Origin: GCA-2693325 sp964011675 | Lineage (GTDB): Bacteria; Latescibacterota; UBA2968; UBA8231 | Reading direction: 5' to 3' | Assembly (NCBI GenBank): GCA_964011675.1 | Contig: CAXGPR010000002.1 | Span: 1-64,000, forward strand | DNA: 64,000 nt | Part shown: positions 59,111 through 64,000 of the stretch, piece by piece | Position numbering within the stretch: the stretch's first letter is position 1 | Layout: each line of letters begins with the position of its first letter | Translations under genes and position numbers: made by a program | The notes under the pieces: model-generated | The model's database searches: none | What the model was told of the DNA's origin: nothing | Seen by the model: only the letters and a program-made list of their open reading frames with translations

Positions 59111-59161
59111 ATGCTAGACAATGCGCGATGGAAAGAATTTCCATCGCGCATTGCCTAGCAT
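59111..59161 (-). terminator. Very long hairpin downstream of lpd
   Basis: Arms 59111-59134 and 59138-59161 are complementary over 24 positions with a 3-base loop. The one mismatch (A-C as read on the + strand) becomes a G-U pair in a reverse-strand transcript, so it fits RNA made from the aceE-aceF-lpd operon. No strong U-run follows. Confidence 0.6.
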
Positions 59162-59184
59162 GAGAAGACTTTACCCTGTAAAGC

Positions 59185-60597
59185 CTACCGTTTTGGAGCG
59201 TACAGATGTGGGCTCTGTCCGTAGTACACCTCGGCCGTTTCCATAACCGTTTCGGAAAGCGTTGGGTGTGGATGGATGGAAAGCTGAACGTCTGAAGCGA
59301 GTGCGGCCATTTCTACGGCGAGCACGCCTTCGGCGATAAGTTCTCCTGCGTTCGCACCGGCGACACCGACGCCAAGGATGCGGTCTGTAGACGGATCAAT
59401 AAGCATTTTAGTCAGACCATCGTTGCGAGCAATGGCCGTCGCCCGCCCCGATGCGCTCCACGGGAAGCGCGCCACCTTGACATCAATGCCCTCTGCTTTC
59501 GCCTGCTCTTCTGTTAGACCACACCAGGCAATCTCGGGGTCGGTGTAGACCACGTTGGGTATTGCGCGTGGCTCAAAGACGAGTTTGTTGTGCCCCGCTA
59601 AAATTTCGGCAACGAGTGTCCCTTGATGAGAGGCTGTATGCGCTAGAGCTGCACCAACAATGTCTCCGATCGCAAATATGTTGGACTCGCTGGTGCGCAT
59701 TTGACCGTCTACTTGTACATAGCCACGTTTATCCAATTCAATGCGCGTGTTTTCCAAGCCTAGATTGTCGGAGTTAGGAATCCTACCAACAGATAGTAAT
59801 AGCTTGGAAAACACGTGTTGAGATGCGCTTCCATCAAGTCCTTCAAAATGAACTTCAATGCCTACATCTATTGGGTTTATTGCCGTTACCTTTGTGTTCA
59901 ACCACAAGTTGGTGAAGCTTTTTTCCACGCATGAATGTAGAGGTTTCACTAAGTCGCGGTCAGCTGGCGGCACGAGGCCAGACATCATCTCGACAACGGA
60001 GACTTTACTACCAAGTGCGGCGTAGACTTGTCCCAATTCCATTCCGATAATGCCGCCGCCGACAATGAGCAGGCTTTCGGGAATATCCTCTAGGGCAAGA
60101 GCACTTGTCGAATCCATTAAGCGCGTGTCATCCATACGAAAAACGCTCGGTACGGTAGGGCGCGAGCCGCTTGCTAAAAGCGCATGCTCAAATTCGATCG
60201 ACTGCGTTCCTCCCTCTGCTAATTCGACTTCCAAGGCGTTTTTGTTGGTGAAACGAGCGTGCCCGCGAACGTGATTTAGCTTGCGGGCCTTTACCAGTTG
60301 GCCCAATCCCCCGGTCATTTTAGCAACTACGCCGTCCTTGTACGCGCGCAGTTTGTCCAAGTCTATAATTGGCTCTGCAAACTGCACGCCCCAGTGGTGA
60401 GCTTCTTTGCTCTCGTTGAGGAGCTTAGCCACGTGTAACAGCGCCTTGGATGGAATACAGCCGCGATAAAGGCAAACGCCGCCTGGATTGGCTTCTGGAT
60501 CCACCAACGTCACATCCAAACCGAGATCTGCCGCCTTGAACGCTGCCACGTAGCCGCCTGGGCCTCCACCTATGACAACGAGTTGTGTTTTATGCAT
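59185..60597 (-). CDS. lpd: Dihydrolipoyl dehydrogenase (E3)
   Basis: 470 residues. FAD/NAD flavoprotein that reoxidises dihydrolipoamide of the pyruvate (and probably 2-oxoglutarate) dehydrogenase complex. FAD motif VVIGGGPGGYVAAFKAADLG, redox-active cysteines C42 and C47 in GGVCLYRGCIPSKAL, NAD motif LIVGGGIIGMELGQVYAALG, and the catalytic His-Glu in SIHPHPTLSETVME. It starts 8 bases after the E2 stop; last gene of the operon. Confidence 0.97.
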   Translation of the reverse strand: MHKTQLVVIGGGPGGYVAAFKAADLGLDVTLVDPEANPGGVCLYRGCIPSKALLHVAKLLNESKEAHHWGVQFAEPIIDLDKLRAYKDGVVAKMTGGLGQLVKARKLNHVRGHARFTNKNALEVELAEGGTQSIEFEHALLASGSRPTVPSVFRMDDTRLMDSTSALALEDIPESLLIVGGGIIGMELGQVYAALGSKVSVVEMMSGLVPPADRDLVKPLHSCVEKSFTNLWLNTKVTAINPIDVGIEVHFEGLDGSASQHVFSKLLLSVGRIPNSDNLGLENTRIELDKRGYVQVDGQMRTSESNIFAIGDIVGAALAHTASHQGTLVAEILAGHNKLVFEPRAIPNVVYTDPEIAWCGLTEEQAKAEGIDVKVARFPWSASGRATAIARNDGLTKMLIDPSTDRILGVGVAGANAGELIAEGVLAVEMAALASDVQLSIHPHPTLSETVMETAEVYYGQSPHLYAPKR

Positions 60598-60605
60598 GGG
60601 TATTA

Positions 60606-62258
60606 TCAGCCCTCTAGGAGTACAACAAAAGGATTATTCAGTGCGTCGCAGATCCAACGTAGAAAGCGTGCGCCGTCGGCTCCGTCGATAAGTCGGTGGT
60701 CGTAGCTGAGAGACATAGGCATCATGGTGCGAGGCTGAAAATGCCCGTCTATGTAAACGGCTTCAACGCTTGAACGTGCCACGCCGAGTATAGCCACTTC
60801 GGGTGGATTGACAATAGGAGTAAACGCTGTCCCTCCCATGACGCCGACGTTGCTAATAGTCATACTACCGCCCTGCATATCGGCCGGTGTGATCTTGCGA
60901 TCACGTGTTTTCTGTGCCATGTCGCTCAGCTCGACGGATAGCTCAATGATATTTTTACGGTCTACGTCGCGCACTACGGGAACCATTAAACCATGCGGCG
61001 TATCAACTGCAATACCGATGTGGCAATACTTTTTGTAAATGACTTCATTGCTTGCCATGTCTATGCTCGCATTGAACTGCGGAAAGACCTTGAGTGCGGC
61101 TCCCAATACTTTGATAAGAATGGCCGTCGGCGTCAGCTTGCCCCCAGCTGCTTCAGCGCGCTTACCGTGTTCTTTGCGCCATACTTCCAGGTCACTGACA
61201 TCTGCCTTATCGAACTGTGTGACCATCGGAATGGTCGACCAGGCTTGTGACAGGCGCTCGGCCGTAATCTGGCGCACCTTCGACATTGATTCCCGCTCTA
61301 TATCACCCCACTGGCTGAAGTCGGGTAAGGGGGCAGCTGCCGCCACGCTCGGTGATGCGGCGCGCGTTTGATGTAGTTGTTTAGAATGCGCTTTCACATC
61401 TTTTGAGGAGATGCGTCCCCCTGGTCCATGTCCCTCTACCTGCGTGATATCCACGCCTATTTCACGTGCGAGACGTCGCACGGAAGGGGCTGCTGGCACG
61501 CTCGTAGTTGGTGGTGCAGACGGCTGCGAGGTTGGAGTCAGCGCCTGCGCTGGTGGAGATGATATGGATTCGGCTTGAAGTGGAGCAGGCGCCTGAGTCG
61601 AGGGGCGCGTCGTATCTGCCGCCGGCTTTTCTACAGCGGGTTTTGCAGCGGCAGATGTGGCCGTCTTGATGGTCAGCAAGAGCTGACCTACGGCCGCGTT
61701 GTCGCCTTCTTTCACGTGAATCGCTTCAACTGTTCCGCCAATAGAAGAGGGTACTTCGATGACGGCTTTATCGGTCTCTAGTTCAATGACTGGCTGATCT
61801 TCCCTGACGGTCTCGCCGACCGAAACTAAGACACCTACGATGTCTCCATTCTCAACGTTTTCTCCCAGATCGGGCATACTAAATTTGACCGAGCTCGTCG
61901 ATTGGGCCGCAGAGGGAAGGTGAGAAGCCGTTTCGGCCTGCGTTTGTGTGGCTGGTTCAGTTGGCTCAATTGGTTCAGTTTCGGGCTGTGGCGCTGCGAC
62001 TGCTTCCGAGCCCTGTTCATCGCGTGACTCCAATGTGAGCAGAAGTTGGCCGACGGCTGCGCTTTCGCCTTCTTTTACGTGGACGGCTGTTACAGTCCCG
62101 CCGGTTGAAGCAGGCACTTCAATAACGGCTTTGTCTGTTTCTAATTCGAGTACGGGCTGGTCTTCCTCAATGTGGTCTCCCACGCTGACTAATACGCTAA
62201 CCACGTCCCCATTTTCGATATTCTCGCCTAGATCGGGCATCTTGAATTCTATCGGCAT
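60606..62258 (-). CDS. aceF: Pyruvate dehydrogenase E2, dihydrolipoamide acetyltransferase, two lipoyl domains
   Basis: 550 residues. Two nearly identical lipoyl domains (about 2-75 and 121-195), each with the lipoylated lysine in ELETDKAVIEVP. Pro/Ala/Thr-rich linkers, a peripheral-subunit-binding domain (SVRRLAREIGVDITQVEGHG), then the acyltransferase domain with SLSYDHRLIDGADGARFL (catalytic HxxxD). E. coli AceF has three lipoyl domains; two is also common. Between aceE and lpd, spacing 28 and 8 bases. Confidence 0.97.
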   Translation of the reverse strand: MPIEFKMPDLGENIENGDVVSVLVSVGDHIEEDQPVLELETDKAVIEVPASTGGTVTAVHVKEGESAAVGQLLLTLESRDEQGSEAVAAPQPETEPIEPTEPATQTQAETASHLPSAAQSTSSVKFSMPDLGENVENGDIVGVLVSVGETVREDQPVIELETDKAVIEVPSSIGGTVEAIHVKEGDNAAVGQLLLTIKTATSAAAKPAVEKPAADTTRPSTQAPAPLQAESISSPPAQALTPTSQPSAPPTTSVPAAPSVRRLAREIGVDITQVEGHGPGGRISSKDVKAHSKQLHQTRAASPSVAAAAPLPDFSQWGDIERESMSKVRQITAERLSQAWSTIPMVTQFDKADVSDLEVWRKEHGKRAEAAGGKLTPTAILIKVLGAALKVFPQFNASIDMASNEVIYKKYCHIGIAVDTPHGLMVPVVRDVDRKNIIELSVELSDMAQKTRDRKITPADMQGGSMTISNVGVMGGTAFTPIVNPPEVAILGVARSSVEAVYIDGHFQPRTMMPMSLSYDHRLIDGADGARFLRWICDALNNPFVVLLEG

Positions 62259-62286
62259 ATTCGTCTTAATCCTGTCGCGCGCTGCG

Positions 62287-64000
62287 CTAGCGATAAACGG
62301 GGTTGGGTTTCTCTGAGTCTACATTTAGGTCCTGCATAGCTTTCTTCACGGTCTTGTGTTCGATTTGTCCGGCATCCGCTAGTGCGCCCAGTGCGCCGAG
62401 CGTAACAAAGCGGGCATCTACTTCGAAAAAGTCACGTAGAGCTTCGCGGCTTTCGCTTCGACCAAATCCGTCTGTGCCCAAAGAAACGGGTGCTTCTGGG
62501 AACCAGCGCGCAATGGATTCCGGAAGTGCCTTCACGTAATCAGAAGCTATTACGAAAGGACCCTTTTCACCTTCAAGGCACTCCTCGATATAAGACTTCT
62601 TCTTTGTTTCGCCCGGGTGCATGCGGTTCCAGCGCTCCGTGTCGAGTGCATCGCGATGCAGGCTTTTGAAGCTGGTTATGCTCCATACGTCCGCGGCGAC
62701 ATTATACTGCTCTTCTAAAATCTGCTGTGCCTCAAGCACTTTGTTCATTATCGCGCCGCTGCCGAAGAGCTGTGCTTTGAGCTTGGATCGTTTCTTACTT
62801 GAGCGTTTGAACTTGTAGAGGCCTTTGAGAATACCTTCTTCAACGCCTTCGGGCATAGGTGGCATTGGGTACTGCTCGTTTTCTACCGTCATGTAGTAGA
62901 ATACATCTTCCTGTTCCACGTACATTCGACGGATTCCCTCACGAACGATAACAGCAATTTCATAGGCGAATGCTGGGTCGTAGGCCATCATATTGGGCAC
63001 GGGGTAGGCCAAGAGATGGCTGTGGCCGTCCTCATGCTGCAGTCCTTCGCCGTTGAGCGTCGTACGCCCAGCAGTTCCGCCCACCATGAAGCCCTTAACT
63101 CGCATGTCGCCTGCCAGCCAAATCAGGTCTCCAATGCGTTGCATACCGAACATGGAGTAGTAAACGAAAAATGGAATAGTGTTGATCCCGTGCGTTGAGT
63201 ATGCAGAACCGGCGGCGATGAAAGACGACATCGAACCGGCTTCTGTTATACCTTCTTCGAGGATCTGACCGTCTTGGGCCTCTTTGTAGTAAGAGACTAC
63301 ATCCTTGTCTACGGGTTCGTATAGCTGACCAACGCTAGAGTAGATGCCAAACTGGCGGAATAAGGGATCCATACCGAATGTGCGTGCCTCGTCGGGAATA
63401 ATCGGCACTATATATTTACCAATTTCCTTGTCTTGAAGCAGTTTGCGGAGGACGGCAACAAAAGCCATCGTAGTGGCAATTGTGCGGTCTCCAGATGCTT
63501 TTTCAAATTCGTTCCACAGATCGGACGGAGGCATCTGCAGGGGTTCGCTCTTAGTGCTGCGGCTGGGCACGGAGCCGCCTAAAGCTGTGCGGCGCTCGCG
63601 AATATACTGCATCTCTGGGCTGTTTTCGTCCGGCCTGTAGAAAGGGGCCGCTGCGACTTCGTCGTCGGAGATGGGAATGCCAAAGCGTGTGCGGAAAGAA
63701 CGCAGCTCGTTTTCGTTAAGCGACTTTTGCTGGTGAGTTATATTCTTTCCTTCACCAGCCTCGCCCATGCCGTATCCCTTGACGGTTTTAGCGAGTATGA
63801 CTGTCGGAGCGCCCTTGTGCTCGGTTGCCCTCTTGTAGGCCGTATACACCTTCTCGGGGTCATGGCCACCACGTCGCATTTTCTCAATCTGGTCGTCGGA
63901 CAAATGGGCTACCATGTCGAGGAGATCTCCATTTTTGCCGAAAAAGTCTTCTCGTATGAAGGCTCCGTCTGAGACCGTGTACTTCTGATACTGTCCGTCG
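62287..64000 (-). CDS. aceE: Pyruvate dehydrogenase E1 component, homodimeric (partial, 5' end outside window)
   Basis: The C-terminal 570 or so residues of the large homodimeric E1; the frame is open through the window end, so the start is missing. ILAKTVKGYGMGEAGEGKNITHQQK, IIPDEARTFGMD, ILEEGITEAGSMSSFIAAGSAYS, GTAGRTTLNGEGLQHEDGHS-type segments and SLGTDGFGRSESREALRDFF are typical of AceE rather than the alpha2-beta2 type. Thiamine-diphosphate-dependent decarboxylation of pyruvate, passing acetyl to AceF. Heads the reverse-strand aceE-aceF-lpd operon. Confidence 0.97.
   Translation of the reverse strand, partial: DGQYQKYTVSDGAFIREDFFGKNGDLLDMVAHLSDDQIEKMRRGGHDPEKVYTAYKRATEHKGAPTVILAKTVKGYGMGEAGEGKNITHQQKSLNENELRSFRTRFGIPISDDEVAAAPFYRPDENSPEMQYIRERRTALGGSVPSRSTKSEPLQMPPSDLWNEFEKASGDRTIATTMAFVAVLRKLLQDKEIGKYIVPIIPDEARTFGMDPLFRQFGIYSSVGQLYEPVDKDVVSYYKEAQDGQILEEGITEAGSMSSFIAAGSAYSTHGINTIPFFVYYSMFGMQRIGDLIWLAGDMRVKGFMVGGTAGRTTLNGEGLQHEDGHSHLLAYPVPNMMAYDPAFAYEIAVIVREGIRRMYVEQEDVFYYMTVENEQYPMPPMPEGVEEGILKGLYKFKRSSKKRSKLKAQLFGSGAIMNKVLEAQQILEEQYNVAADVWSITSFKSLHRDALDTERWNRMHPGETKKKSYIEECLEGEKGPFVIASDYVKALPESIARWFPEAPVSLGTDGFGRSESREALRDFFEVDARFVTLGALGALADAGQIEHKTVKKAMQDLNVDSEKPNPVYR

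Noticed and set aside
1..64000. CRISPR arrays, insertion sequences, prophage or integrative elements
   Set aside because: No regularly spaced repeats, transposase, integrase or phage structural genes were recognised in any part of the window.

Overview
The window looks like a chromosomal segment of a Gram-negative bacterium of roughly 50% GC. Evidence is a lipoprotein signal, a Tat signal, a lytic transglycosylase and a homodimeric AceE-type pyruvate dehydrogenase. The mix of phytanoyl-CoA dioxygenase-like enzymes, DUF3604, dimethylformamidase-like, enolase-superfamily and DmpA-family genes with a microcompartment locus recalls uncultivated candidate phyla of the Latescibacterota/Poribacteria kind. 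That placement is an impression from gene content, not a measured phylogeny.

Layout. 1-3.3 kb: the end of a large membrane protein, a one-helix small protein, a class V aminotransferase and a FemAB/GNAT-like protein. 3.4-13.8 kb: a forward amino-acid cluster, ilvC-leuA-leuC-leuD-cimA-argJ-aspartate aminotransferase-accA. It has a near-consensus promoter, a leader peptide rich in Leu/Ile codons before ilvC and a small coupled ORF before leuA, and it ends in a bidirectional terminator. 13.8-16.8 kb (reverse): a DUF5343-like protein, queF and a dimethylformamidase-like protein.

17.3-29.3 kb is the most interesting part: a bacterial microcompartment (BMC) locus. An IspH/LytB gene is translationally coupled to three BMC-P vertex genes. 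After a terminator and a reverse-strand fumarylacetoacetase-family gene come a PduP-type CoA-acylating aldehyde dehydrogenase, a fourth BMC-P, PduL, a two-domain BMC-T, the only BMC-H, a small accessory protein, a second BMC-T, a single polypeptide with four tandem BMC domains, a DapA-family lyase with an N-terminal module shared with the accessory protein, an FAD oxidoreductase and a second DapA-family protein. The inferred logic is retro-aldol cleavage of a 2-oxo acid to pyruvate plus an aldehyde, then aldehyde to acyl-CoA to acyl-phosphate inside a protein shell. No alcohol dehydrogenase or acetate kinase is seen in the window.

29.3-35.5 kb: HNH protein, Lon-N protein, and a DtxR/MntR regulator divergent from a Mn/Zn/Fe ABC transporter whose two permeases both carry DtxR-like C-terminal domains. 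35.5-44 kb: SUI1 factor, a Rossmann-GGDEF fusion, PhyH enzymes, DUF3604, a voltage-gated-type K+ channel with a zinc ribbon, a TIM-barrel isomerase and RluA. 44-56 kb: a eukaryote-type HisA, enolase-superfamily enzymes, RsmD, a sarcosine-oxidase-like/SDR pair, an isocitrate/isopropylmalate-type dehydrogenase, tandem DmpA peptidases, MutY-Nudix and a DUF368 transporter. 56-64 kb (reverse): a lytic transglycosylase and the pyruvate dehydrogenase operon aceE-aceF-lpd, with aceE running off the end. Two decayed gene remnants were found, at 37.0-37.25 kb and about 44.2-44.5 kb. No tRNA, rRNA, CRISPR array, IS element or origin was recognised.
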